Assembly (NCBI GenBank): GCA_002393725.1
Contig: DGTJ01000083.1
Coordinates: 21,411-39,165 of the forward strand
DNA length: 17,755 nt
Direction of reading: 5' to 3'
Origin: Prevotella sp. UBA4339
GTDB lineage: Bacteria > Bacteroidota > Bacteroidia > Bacteroidales > Bacteroidaceae
Part shown: positions 1 to 7,307 of the stretch, piece after piece
Layout of the letters: every line of letters starts with the position of its first letter
Position numbering within the stretch: the first letter of the stretch is position 1
Position numbers and translations under genes: made by a program
Notes under the pieces: generated by a model
Seen by the model: the letters and a program-made list of their open reading frames with translations, nothing else
What the model was told of the DNA's origin: nothing
Databases searched by the model: none

Positions 1-90
1 AATGTGGAATGCGGAATGAGGAATGAGAATACTTCTGCCGATGAATCTGGGGATAACAGTAATCTCATTCCACATTCCACATTTCACATT
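1..90. repeat. Imperfect 30-bp inverted repeat inside the regulator's linker
   Basis: Bases 1-30 and 61-90 are reverse complements at 26 of 30 positions, separated by a 30-nt loop. Each arm is built from short G-GAATG (or CATTC-C) units. The right arm continues into ATTCCACA to about base 95, so the left arm probably begins upstream of the window. The repeat is read in frame through both arms without a stop. Confidence 0.75.
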
Positions 91-444
91 CCACAAAGCC
101 CTACCCCCTCCCCCCTTCCTCGAAAATTATTCCTCAAGGTAGACGGCGAATACCGGCAGATAGCAATCAGCGACATCATGTATGTCAGCGGCATGAAGGA
201 CTATGTGATGTTCTACCTCGTGGATACTCGCAAGCCGCTCATCACTCACCTGACGATGAAAGCAGTAGAAGAGATGCTGCCACAGGAACAGTTCATGAGG
301 GTACATCGCTCCTATATCGTTGCACTCGACAAGATACGGAAGGTTGACCGCAACGACTGTATTTATATCGGTGAGGAGATCATACACGTCACTGATGCCT
401 TCCTGCCACAATTCCAGAATTATCTAAAACGAATGATTATATGA
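1..444 (+). CDS. LytTR-family DNA-binding response regulator, 3' part (5' end outside window)
   Basis: The frame is open from base 1, so this is the C-terminal part of a longer protein, probably REC plus LytTR. Numbering from the GTG at base 4, residues 40-146 form a LytTR DNA-binding domain: a beta-rich start (KLFLKVDGEYRQIAISDI), then the family signature FMRVHRSYIVAL at about 97-108 and a closing FLPQFQNYLKR. LytTR domains bind promoter DNA and normally sit behind a phosphorylated receiver, usually partnered with a membrane histidine kinase encoded next door; that part is not visible. Residues 1-38 are low-complexity and are the translation of a palindromic repeat plus a C-rich stretch, so they look like a linker and not a natural N-terminus. 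The GTG at base 4 is therefore probably not the real start. The stop overlaps the esterase start (ATGA at 441-444), which indicates translational coupling. Confidence 0.85.
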   Translation, partial: NVECGMRNENTSADESGDNSNLIPHSTFHIPQSPTPSPLPRKLFLKVDGEYRQIAISDIMYVSGMKDYVMFYLVDTRKPLITHLTMKAVEEMLPQEQFMRVHRSYIVALDKIRKVDRNDCIYIGEEIIHVTDAFLPQFQNYLKRMII

Positions 445-1571
445 GAAAACTACTTCTATTTCTACTTCTGGCCGTAGTATGCCAGTATGCTAATGCCAAC
501 AAGACTTTTCCTGTTAAGGGTTCTTTCGTAAGTCCTGCCGACAAGCACATCCTTTACACAGGACGTATCAGCTTTGCCAATCCAGAGCGCCCGGCATGGA
601 ACTTCCCCGGAATACAAATCATTGCTGCTTTCGAAGGGACGTCACTGCGCATGATGGCTAAGCCCAAAAGCGGATATTTCATGGCTCAGATCGATGGTGC
701 CGAACCTTTCAAGGTAGCCTTCCGTAGTAAGCAGGATTCACTGGTCAGCCTGGCCACTGCACTTCCCTATGGCAGACACATCGTCAGGCTGATGTATATC
801 ATAGAGGGATATGAGTTCTACCCAGAGTTCTGGGGCTTTGTGCTCGACAAGGGATGCTCCCTCGTTGACGCACCGGCTCTTCCATCAAGAAAGATCGAGT
901 TCATCGGCAATTCCATCACATGCGGCTATGGCAATGAGGGATGTGTAAAGGAGGAGCACTTTGAGTATGAGACAGAGAACCACTACTACAGCTATGCCTC
1001 TATTACAGCCCGCAATCTTGATGCCCAGCACTGGGTGGTTGCCCGTAGCGGTATTGGAGCATATCGCAACTATGGTGGTCCGAAGGAGGGTACACCACGT
1101 TCCTGCATGCCAGTACAGTATGAATATACAGGCTATGCCTATGACAGCGATCTTCGTAAGAATGCAGGATTCGATAGTGAGAAATGGGATTTCAGCCGTT
1201 TCCAGCCTGATGTAATATGCATCAACCTTGGCACTAACGACCTTTCTACCAACAACTACTCTCTGAAACTTCTAAAGGAGGGTTATCAGAAGTTGCTAAA
1301 GTTAGTGCGCAAGAACAATCCCAAGGCAAAGATTGTGTTCCTTACCGGTACAATGCTTAATGGAAGGGAACTACAGGAATGCAGACAAATTCTTGACGAG
1401 GTTGCTGCCGAGGCAAAGAAGGCTGGTGACAAGGAAGTCTATCGTTTTGACATGACTCCAATGGCTGATGAAGAGTGGATAGGCAACGACTGGCATCCGA
1501 ACATCTATCAGGATGAGAAGATGGCAGTAGAGTTAACCGCCTGGCTCCGCAGTCTGATGCAGTGGTTCTAA
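441..1571 (+). CDS. Secreted SGNH/GDSL carbohydrate esterase (CE2-like acetylesterase)
   Basis: This is a 376-aa secreted hydrolase. Residues 1-19 are a Sec signal peptide with cleavage likely after ANA (17-19). Residues of about 21-145 resemble the N-terminal beta-sandwich of carbohydrate esterase family 2, and about 150-376 form the SGNH hydrolase fold. Visible motifs are block I GNSITCG with nucleophile Ser158, block III GTND (264-267), and block V DWHPN with Asp350 and His352. CE2 enzymes remove acetyl groups from plant polysaccharides such as xylan or mannan, so deacetylation of polysaccharide in the periplasm or at the surface is the likely role; the substrate is an inference. The ATG overlaps the stop of the LytTR gene by 4 nt, so the two are coupled. 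The 3' end overlaps dusB on the other strand by 39 nt. Confidence 0.88.
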   Translation: MRKLLLFLLLAVVCQYANANKTFPVKGSFVSPADKHILYTGRISFANPERPAWNFPGIQIIAAFEGTSLRMMAKPKSGYFMAQIDGAEPFKVAFRSKQDSLVSLATALPYGRHIVRLMYIIEGYEFYPEFWGFVLDKGCSLVDAPALPSRKIEFIGNSITCGYGNEGCVKEEHFEYETENHYYSYASITARNLDAQHWVVARSGIGAYRNYGGPKEGTPRSCMPVQYEYTGYAYDSDLRKNAGFDSEKWDFSRFQPDVICINLGTNDLSTNNYSLKLLKEGYQKLLKLVRKNNPKAKIVFLTGTMLNGRELQECRQILDEVAAEAKKAGDKEVYRFDMTPMADEEWIGNDWHPNIYQDEKMAVELTAWLRSLMQWF

Positions 1572-2519
1572 AATAGCCATCAGGTCGCTCATCGTCTCTG
1601 CCCTAAGCATTGCGATGCGGGTAGGCCTGAAATTGGCAATACCCTTAAATATAGGTGTGGCAGCGAGGTGTCTTCTTGTGTGGAGGATGCCTCGCTTCTC
1701 GTCAATACGCTCCACATTGATTCTCAGCAGCTCTTCCAGGATGTCTATCTTCTCATTATAGGTCAGCTCGGCATTGCCGGTGTTGTCCAGATAGTCACGC
1801 ACCTCCTTAAAGATCCAAGGACGCCCGAATGTTGCACGGCCTATCATTATCGCATCGACACCATAATCGTCGAAAGCTCTCTTTGCCTCTTCAGCCGATG
1901 TGATATCGCCATTGCCTATAATAGGGATATGTATTCTTGGATTGCGCTTTACCTCACCGATAAGAGTCCAGTCGGCATTGCCCGTGTACATCTGGCTCCG
2001 GGTACGTCCGTGTATCGTCAGAGCTTTTATACCACAGTCCTGAAGCTGCTCGGCAAGTTCTGTGATTATCAGCTGCTCATGATTCCATCCCAGACGGGTC
2101 TTCACCGTCACAGGTAATTTCACGGCATCAACCACCTTTCGCGTGATGTCAAGCATCTTGGGGATATTCTGCAGCATTCCTGCCCCAGCTCCCTTGCCTG
2201 CCACTTTCTTCACCGGACAGCCGAAGTTCAGGTCAATGAGATCAGGCCCTGCCTGCTCCACTATCTTTGCAGCCTCAACCATTGCATCTGTGTCACGCCC
2301 GTATATCTGTATTCCCACAGGACGCTCTTCATCGCTAATAGTCAGCTTGCTGATAGTTGACTTAACATCCCGTATCAGTGCCTCGGCACTTACAAACTCG
2401 GTATATACCATCGATGCTCCGAACCTCTTACAGAGTAGCCGGAAGCCGATGTCTGTCACATCTTCCATAGGCGCCAGAAACACTGGCTGCTGTCCGAACT
2501 CTATGTCTCCTATCTTCAT
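1533..2519 (-). CDS. dusB: tRNA-dihydrouridine synthase (DusB type)
   Basis: This is a 328-aa flavoenzyme that uses FMN and NADPH to reduce specific uridines of tRNA to dihydrouridine in the cytoplasm. The TIM-barrel start carries the FMN-binding LAPMEDVTDIGFR (15-27). The catalytic loop is DLNFGCPVKKVAGKGAG with proton-donor Cys101. Lys140 lies in VKTRLGW, His170 in TIHGRTR, phosphate binding is by GNGD (202-205), and IGRATFGRPWIF follows at 227-237. The length is normal for DusB. It is the last gene of the queD operon, 6 nt after the thioesterase gene. Its 3' end runs 39 nt into the convergent esterase gene. Assignment to DusB over DusA or DusC rests on the CPVKKVAGKGAGAGML motif. Confidence 0.95.
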   Translation of the reverse strand: MKIGDIEFGQQPVFLAPMEDVTDIGFRLLCKRFGASMVYTEFVSAEALIRDVKSTISKLTISDEERPVGIQIYGRDTDAMVEAAKIVEQAGPDLIDLNFGCPVKKVAGKGAGAGMLQNIPKMLDITRKVVDAVKLPVTVKTRLGWNHEQLIITELAEQLQDCGIKALTIHGRTRSQMYTGNADWTLIGEVKRNPRIHIPIIGNGDITSAEEAKRAFDDYGVDAIMIGRATFGRPWIFKEVRDYLDNTGNAELTYNEKIDILEELLRINVERIDEKRGILHTRRHLAATPIFKGIANFRPTRIAMLRAETMSDLMAILEPLHQTAEPGG

Positions 2520-2525
2520 CTGCTA

Positions 2526-2933
2526 CTACTTGATATAAGGAGCAAAGGCACGATCGTAATCTTCACTCTCCGACAACTTGCCGTCTACCAGGCAAACAAG
2601 CTCTACATTGGCACGAAAACATATCTTCTCATCGGAAGCTCTGTAGATATCGTGATGGAAGATATACTTAAAACCATCCTTAGTGAGTTTCAGACACGAC
2701 AGCATCTCGTCATCGGGACGCAGCGGATACTTAAACTGCATGGACATGCGAGCCACTACTGCATCTACTCCTCTCTCATGCATCTCGGCAAAGCTGAGAC
2801 CACACTCCTTAAGAAACAGGTGACGGGTATGCTCACAATAGTGCAGATAGTTTGCGTTGTTGACGATTCCTTCGATATCGCACTCGTAGTCACGCACTTG
2901 CATACGAGTCTGGAAAATATAGTTTCTATTCAT
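2526..2933 (-). CDS. Acyl-CoA thioesterase, hotdog fold (4-hydroxybenzoyl-CoA thioesterase/YbgC-like)
   Basis: This 135-aa protein is a single hotdog domain. The diagnostic active-site segment is VRDYECDIEGIVNNANYLHYCEH at residues 13-35. Asp19 sits where YbgC and 4-hydroxybenzoyl-CoA thioesterases carry their catalytic aspartate, followed by the conserved G-I-V-N-N-A-x-Y. Such enzymes hydrolyse acyl-CoA or acyl-ACP thioesters; the acyl chain cannot be read from the sequence. The size matches the family. The gene lies 3 nt after the phosphatase-like gene and 6 nt before dusB, so it is cotranscribed with tRNA-modification genes. No functional link to tRNA is evident. Confidence 0.9.
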   Translation of the reverse strand: MNRNYIFQTRMQVRDYECDIEGIVNNANYLHYCEHTRHLFLKECGLSFAEMHERGVDAVVARMSMQFKYPLRPDDEMLSCLKLTKDGFKYIFHHDIYRASDEKICFRANVELVCLVDGKLSESEDYDRAFAPYIK

Positions 2934-2936
2934 AAT

Positions 2937-3734
2937 TCAGACACGAAAACGTATATATGAACGGTCATCAAAGGAGTTGTTGCCTTTTGCAAAAGCCTTT
3001 GTGGCCTTAAATTCTCCTATGTTCAACGGATCATTCTGCCGCTGCCATTCCAGCCGCTCTTCCGATGCTGCAAGGGTAGGCTCAAGGAAGGGATAACCAT
3101 CGCTTGCAAGAATCACCTCCCAGGGTTTGAAGTCGAGGGTGATAACACGCACATACTGCTGAGGTATGGGAAATCCGTCGATGACTGCATAAGTCTTATT
3201 CTGATGCTGCATGGTCTCAAGCATGCGAGGGATAATAGCCTCTCTGGCCGTATCATGCTCCAGGAATATCTCCTTAGGTTCACGGCTATCATTGATTATC
3301 GCAGCACGCTGCTCAGCCAGCTCCTGCTCGTATGGCTTGGGATTGTCGTAGTACTGCCCCCCCACAATACACTGGCAGTCGCCAATCATCCATATCTCAC
3401 GATTCAGCCTGCTGTATACTATAGCCGATGCCGTGAGCCGCTCCTCAGGATGTTCAGCCAGCCTCTGGAGGTCGCGCTTATTGTAGTGACTGGCTATGGC
3501 ACGGGTTACCCCATTACAGAACTGCCGGCACGTCAGATTGCCTTTGGCATGACGCACATACCGGCTGATAAGCTGCATGCAATATCTCCCGTTGCTCCTG
3601 AAAAGGCTGAACCTTCGGTCTGTCTTCGATGTAGAGCCGTCGATTACAGCAATATAGTCATCGGTTACAACAATCCCGTCCTCACACTTCTTTGCAGGAT
3701 TCTTTGCAACAATATACTGCTCTATAATCTCCAT
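2937..3734 (-). CDS. Divergent PP2C (PPM)-like protein phosphatase
   Basis: Starting at the ATG at 3734, the protein has 265 aa. A longer reading from 3833 is open but would overlap queE by 76 nt and adds a non-homologous-looking stretch, so I chose 3734. The order of metal-binding motifs fits the PPM/PP2C fold: CEDG (17-20), AVIDGST (29-35) as the DG motif, MIGDCQ (116-121) as the GD motif, ILASDGYP (208-215) as the SDG motif, and SFDDRSYI (254-261) as the terminal aspartate motif. PP2C enzymes are Mn/Mg-dependent Ser/Thr phosphatases. Here the canonical RxxxED and DGxGG motifs are degenerate, so a divergent phosphatase is the safest call; activity is inferred. It lies 23 nt after queE and 3 nt before the thioesterase gene. 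Its role in this operon is unknown. Confidence 0.65.
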   Translation of the reverse strand: MEIIEQYIVAKNPAKKCEDGIVVTDDYIAVIDGSTSKTDRRFSLFRSNGRYCMQLISRYVRHAKGNLTCRQFCNGVTRAIASHYNKRDLQRLAEHPEERLTASAIVYSRLNREIWMIGDCQCIVGGQYYDNPKPYEQELAEQRAAIINDSREPKEIFLEHDTAREAIIPRMLETMQHQNKTYAVIDGFPIPQQYVRVITLDFKPWEVILASDGYPFLEPTLAASEERLEWQRQNDPLNIGEFKATKAFAKGNNSFDDRSYIRFRV

Positions 3735-3757
3735 CGCTGAGCAAGAATACAACAATA

Positions 3758-4351
3758 TTACTGAATGTGGATTAACTTGTGGGTCTGGAGTGAGAGATGC
3801 CACTGCGGATGCTTCATGATGTACTCTACGCACTGACGGGTCACCTCCCGGTTGCGCTCGGCATTGCCTGTGTCACAAGGCTGCAGGTTCAGATACATAC
3901 ACGACACCCTACCCCATGATTCCGGATCGTGGATACCATCAAACACCACCTTCACCTCATCCACCTTCTTTGCTGACAGGGCTGGGGCATGCTCTACAAA
4001 ACAGTTCTTCGGCGAAAGTGTCACCCAGTCGATAGTAGGCGGAAGCGGACATGTGCCATTTGTCTCTATGGCGATATAGAAACCTTCGCGATGCAGAGCA
4101 TCAATGAGTGCCTCGTCGACCTGAAGAGAGGGCTCGCCACCTGTTAGGACCACAAAGCCGCAGTCTTTCCATTTGGCTATTGCTTTTGTTATCTCATCGG
4201 CTGTCATTTCCTTGTATTCCCTGAAATCAGTATCACAGAACGGACACTTCAGGTTGCATCCACTGAACCTCACGAACACTGCGGCACGGCCCGTATGGCG
4301 CCCTTCGCCCTGCAGCGAATAGAAAATCTCATTTATACGATATGTCTTCAT
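3758..4351 (-). CDS. queE: 7-carboxy-7-deazaguanine synthase (radical SAM, QueE)
   Basis: This 197-aa radical SAM enzyme converts 6-carboxy-5,6,7,8-tetrahydropterin to 7-carboxy-7-deazaguanine, the ring-contraction step on the way to preQ0 and queuosine. It starts with the family-typical INEIFYSLQGEG (7-17). The cluster-binding cysteines are Cys32, Cys36 and Cys39 in GCNLKCPFC (CX3CX2C). LTGGEPSLQ (69-77) is the GGE motif, followed by IETNGT. The protein ends with the typical LQTHKLIHIQ. The length fits the short QueE family. It is 2 nt downstream of queD, the preceding pathway step, which supports the assignment strongly. Confidence 0.95.
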   Translation of the reverse strand: MKTYRINEIFYSLQGEGRHTGRAAVFVRFSGCNLKCPFCDTDFREYKEMTADEITKAIAKWKDCGFVVLTGGEPSLQVDEALIDALHREGFYIAIETNGTCPLPPTIDWVTLSPKNCFVEHAPALSAKKVDEVKVVFDGIHDPESWGRVSCMYLNLQPCDTGNAERNREVTRQCVEYIMKHPQWHLSLQTHKLIHIQ

Positions 4352-4353
4352 AC

Positions 4354-4719
4354 CTACAGCAGATATTCGGGTTCGATAGGGAAACAGTCATCGTAGGCCT
4401 GGGCGACATTGCCGTCAGACTCTCTTACGATTGCTTTATAACACTCCGGGAACTTCTTCACCACCCACGTGGCAATATTCTCTGCTGTAGGGTTGAAAGG
4501 CAGCAGTTCGTTGAAGTTACCATGATCGAGATAGCCATGAACAGCCTCTTTGATATTCGTAAAATCAACTACCATACCGTCGGCATTCAGCTTCGTAGAT
4601 GCCAGGTATACGGTGATAGTCCAGTTGTGCCCGTGCAGCCTCGAGCACTTGCTTTCATACGACAGGCTAAGCTGATGGCTGCCTGCCACTTCCATTTGTT
4701 TTGATATACAATAGATCAT
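4354..4719 (-). CDS. queD: 6-carboxytetrahydropterin synthase (QueD)
   Basis: This 121-aa member of the 6-pyruvoyltetrahydropterin synthase family makes 6-carboxytetrahydropterin from dihydroneopterin triphosphate. The zinc ligands are His15 (GSHQL), His29 and His31 (HGH, 29-31). The catalytic Cys25 lies in SKCSRLHGHN. DF at 52-53, LDHGNFNE (64-71), the PTAENIA motif (77-83) and a Glu near 100 (VRES) follow the family pattern. It is the first gene of the five-gene operon, 79 nt downstream of a well-matched promoter on the minus strand. QueC and QueF are not in the window, so the later pathway steps must be encoded elsewhere. Confidence 0.95.
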   Translation of the reverse strand: MIYCISKQMEVAGSHQLSLSYESKCSRLHGHNWTITVYLASTKLNADGMVVDFTNIKEAVHGYLDHGNFNELLPFNPTAENIATWVVKKFPECYKAIVRESDGNVAQAYDDCFPIEPEYLL

Positions 4720-4722
4720 ACT

Positions 4723-4740
4723 CTAAAAAGCTTCCATCAT
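4723..4740 (-). other. Five-codon leader reading frame just upstream of queD
   Basis: On the minus strand the leader reads ATG ATG GAA GCT TTT TAG (Met-Met-Glu-Ala-Phe-stop). The stop is 3 nt before the queD ATG. It might couple ribosomes to queD in the absence of a Shine-Dalgarno sequence, or arise by chance. No evidence of translation beyond the position. Confidence 0.25.
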
Positions 4741-4753
4741 ACAATGGGTAGGA

Positions 4754-4773
4754 AAAAAACGATACCGTTTTTT
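4754..4773. repeat. AT-rich hairpin in the queD leader
   Basis: AAAAAACG (4754-4761) and CGTTTTTT (4766-4773) form an 8-bp stem with a 4-nt loop. It lies inside the predicted 5' leader of queD. It is too weak and A/U-rich to call a terminator with any confidence. Confidence 0.4.
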
Positions 4774-4797
4774 CAGTGATTATTTAATTTTCGGCTG

Positions 4798-4827
4798 CAA
4801 AGGTACAAATAATTAGCCAAAATACAA
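4798..4827 (-). promoter_or_regulatory. Promoter of the queD-queE-PP2C-thioesterase-dusB operon
   Basis: Read on the minus strand, -33 TTG (4827-4825) is followed after 19 nt by -7 TACCTTTG (4805-4798), matching the Bacteroidetes housekeeping promoter (TTG, about 20 nt, TAnnTTTG). The box continues into CAGCC. Transcription would start near 4791-4793, giving a leader of roughly 70-75 nt before queD. Confidence 0.7.
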
Positions 4828-4922
4828 AAACTTTTTGCAGATTTTATTCATTCTTTGCTATGTTAAGCGAGGTGAACAACTATTTAAAGAGTCTAACGGG
4901 AGAGTATAACTACAGAAAATAG

Positions 4923-4953
4923 TTGTGTGCTTCATCTTTTTTAGTTACCTTTG
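4923..4953 (+). promoter_or_regulatory. Promoter of the blaI-M56 operon
   Basis: -33 TTG (4923-4925), a 20-nt spacer, then -7 TACCTTTG (4946-4953) match the Bacteroidetes promoter. The start would be near 4960, leaving about 45 nt before the BlaI-like ATG. It is divergent from the queD promoter across 95 nt. BlaI family repressors bind dyads over their own promoter, but I could not identify a convincing TACA/TGTA-type dyad here. Confidence 0.65.
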
Positions 4954-5004
4954 CCTCCAGATACTGAATGCATGGAATGATTCAACAATTAAAAGAGACT
5001 GGAA

Positions 5005-5376
5005 ATGAAGAAACTGACAAATAAGGAACGGGAGGTGATGGAGCTGTTCTGGCAGCATGGACCGATGTTTGTACGTGAACTCTTGGAGCATTATGAAGAG
5101 CCGCGTCCGCATTTCAACACGCTGTCAACTATAGTCCGGCGCCTTGAGCATGAAGGCTATATCGGGCATAAGCAATACGGCTCGACTTACCAATACCATG
5201 CTCTCGTCTCAGAGCAGGAGTATGCCAAGAGAAATATCTTCCGTCTGGTGGATGACTATATCGAGGATTCCTATAAAGGACTCGTATCGACATTCCTGAA
5301 GGAAGACAAACTCTCCGTCGATGAGCTCCGCGAACTGATATCCCAAGTTGAAGCATACAAAGAATCGAAGCGATAA
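5005..5376 (+). CDS. BlaI/MecI/CopY-type winged-helix transcriptional repressor
   Basis: This 123-aa protein has a winged-helix DNA-binding domain at about residues 1-70. It begins with LTNKEREVMELFWQHGP, has a recognition helix at about 37-48 (HFNTLSTIVRRLEHEGYI region), and a wing with the Y-x-Y segment (GSTYQYHALV). The C-terminal helices (about 71-123) resemble the BlaI dimerisation region, including the FLKEDKLSVDELREL segment. In this family the repressor is cleaved or released when the partner M56 membrane protease is activated. The stop and the next ATG overlap in TAATG (1 nt), so the pair is translationally coupled. The target genes are not shown by the sequence; in Bacteroidetes such pairs are common and often unrelated to beta-lactamase. 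Confidence 0.92.
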   Translation: MKKLTNKEREVMELFWQHGPMFVRELLEHYEEPRPHFNTLSTIVRRLEHEGYIGHKQYGSTYQYHALVSEQEYAKRNIFRLVDDYIEDSYKGLVSTFLKEDKLSVDELRELISQVEAYKESKR

Positions 5377-7220
5377 TGACCCTGTTTCTCACCTACGAAC
5401 TGAAAGTGGCTATACTGATAGCCGTATTTTATATCTTCTGGCGACTACTGGTAGCCAACGAGACCTGGCATCGGCTTAACCGCATCGTACTACTGTCAAC
5501 GGCAGTTGCCTCGTTCGTCTTGCCGCTCTGCGTGATAACCATCCACCAGACGGTGGAAGTGATGCCTTCAGCGACCGAGCCGATGCCCATTTCATCGACA
5601 ATAGATGAGCCACTGGTATCACAAGAGGCGATGCCTGCGCTGACAGCCGAAAAGGCAGAACAACCATTTAATTGGCAATTGCTGATCACCATTATATATA
5701 TAATAGGTGTGTTAGTGGTTCTGTCGAAGATGGTATTGTCTCTGTGGCGGTTGCACAAGATGATAGCCGAAAGCGAGATTCATCCTTTGTCCGACGGACG
5801 TAGGATAGCCGTCTGTGAAAAGGCCAAGTCACCTTTCAGTTGGTGGAAAACAGTATTCCTGAATCATAAGGATTTTGAAGAGGGCACCACAGCCCTCCTG
5901 ACTCATGAACTGGGACATATTCGTCTGCATCACTCTGCCGATGTGCTCCTGGTGGAACTACTCACTGCCCTGCAATGGTTCAACCCTGCGATGTGGATGC
6001 TACGTGCCGATCTGCGCACCATCCACGAGTATGAGGCAGACCAGCAGGTGATCTCTCACGGATTCAATGACATTCAGTATCTACAACTTTTAATCCGTAA
6101 GGCCGCCAGCCAGAGCGGGTACTCTCTGGCCAACGGTATCTCTAACAGTGCCCTCAAAAAACGCGTAACAATGATTATGAAACCAAAATCAATTCATAGG
6201 CAGTGGCTTCGCTATGCCTATCTGCTACCCATCATAGCCATATCGCTGGCAACGTCGGCCAAAGTCCAGAAGGAAGAAGTGACTAAGTCAGATTCTTCCA
6301 TCATTACTACCGATGATTCTGCGATTATTCTTGGACAGAAGGACGGCAGGGAGTGCATCGGTGTGAAAGCCCCAGTCGGTGCTTTCTTCTCCTGGCTGGT
6401 AAATGGTCAACTGGCAGAGAGAGGCGATGTAAAGGAGGATGACCGTTGGAACGTAAGGCAGTATTATGACATTGATGATTATGTGATAAAACTCGATGGA
6501 AAGGAGATCAGCAAGGACAACATCCCTCAAGTGCCCATAAGCAGCATCAAGGAACTGAAGTACTTGCAAGGCGAGAAGCCCCGCGTCATAGAGCTTTACA
6601 CCAAGTATGTATCAGGCTTTAACCGGACAGAGAACATCAAGTGGCCAGAGCAATATCAAGACCAGATAAAACGCTGGATGTTCTTCAAGGTTGTAGATGC
6701 CGCTACAGGCAAACAACTGAGTGGTGCCGAGGTTACTGTTGCCGAAACGGGGCAAAAGGCTCTCACCAATGCCGAAGGCTGGTGCGAACTGAAGATTGCG
6801 CTCGGCACTACTGTCAAGGCTTCTTATCAGGGCCTTGAACCTCAGAACGTCAAGATAGACAAGATGAGTGGCAATGAGATACTTGGCCATACGTTCTGGA
6901 TGAACAAGCCCGAAGAGTGCATCTATATAGACAAAGATGTTGATAGCAAGCCTGTTTTCAGCGGAAACAAGGAAAAGTGGTTTGCCGAACACGTCAATCT
7001 ATCGGAATCCGCAAAAAAAGAGGGAGTACATCCTGTCACCGTCTGGGCTGTCATCAATGAGGACGGTTCCGTAAGCGGTGTTCGCCTCATGCAGGGAGTA
7101 AGAAAGGAACTCAACGACGAAGCCATCCGACTTGTCAGCAGCATGCCCCGCTGGCAAGCAGCAACGAAGGACGGCAAGAAGGTAAAGTGTCTCAGTCTTG
7201 TCAGGGTAAACTTCGCCTGA
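5376..7220 (+). CDS. BlaR1-like M56 membrane metallopeptidase with TonB-type C-terminus
   Basis: This 614-aa membrane protein has hydrophobic helices at about 8-26, 36-56, 101-122 and 280-295. The zinc site HELGH (177-181) lies between helices three and four, with the downstream EYEAD (218-222) supplying the third-ligand region, as in M56 peptidases such as BlaR1 and MecR1. The periplasmic part is not a penicillin-binding sensor. About 305-412 includes a stretch (IKLDGKEISK ... IPISSIKELKYL ... RVIELYTK) resembling a miniature TonB-receptor plug. About 432-495 (FFKVVDAATGKQLSGAEVTV) is a carboxypeptidase-regulatory-like domain. About 533-614 is a TonB C-terminal-like domain (GSVSGVRLMQG, ending LVRVNFA). 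It is inferred to sense an envelope signal and inactivate the coupled BlaI repressor. Confidence 0.88.
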   Translation: MTLFLTYELKVAILIAVFYIFWRLLVANETWHRLNRIVLLSTAVASFVLPLCVITIHQTVEVMPSATEPMPISSTIDEPLVSQEAMPALTAEKAEQPFNWQLLITIIYIIGVLVVLSKMVLSLWRLHKMIAESEIHPLSDGRRIAVCEKAKSPFSWWKTVFLNHKDFEEGTTALLTHELGHIRLHHSADVLLVELLTALQWFNPAMWMLRADLRTIHEYEADQQVISHGFNDIQYLQLLIRKAASQSGYSLANGISNSALKKRVTMIMKPKSIHRQWLRYAYLLPIIAISLATSAKVQKEEVTKSDSSIITTDDSAIILGQKDGRECIGVKAPVGAFFSWLVNGQLAERGDVKEDDRWNVRQYYDIDDYVIKLDGKEISKDNIPQVPISSIKELKYLQGEKPRVIELYTKYVSGFNRTENIKWPEQYQDQIKRWMFFKVVDAATGKQLSGAEVTVAETGQKALTNAEGWCELKIALGTTVKASYQGLEPQNVKIDKMSGNEILGHTFWMNKPEECIYIDKDVDSKPVFSGNKEKWFAEHVNLSESAKKEGVHPVTVWAVINEDGSVSGVRLMQGVRKELNDEAIRLVSSMPRWQAATKDGKKVKCLSLVRVNFA

Positions 7221-7307
7221 TAGCGAGCCAAAGCCATGTATGGTCCGTAATCGGTGGGTCGTTGCCTTTGAAGCCGGCATTAAGTCATAGCGAGGCCGTA
7301 CTTCCCG

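Noticed and set aside
3735..3833. Longer N-terminus for the PP2C-like gene
   Set aside because: It would overlap queE by 76 nt and adds 33 residues without family character; the ATG at 3734 gives a natural PP2C-like start.
4720..4797. preQ1 riboswitch ahead of queD
   Set aside because: The leader lacks the conserved preQ1-I core and pseudoknot tail; only an A/U hairpin and a tiny frame are seen.
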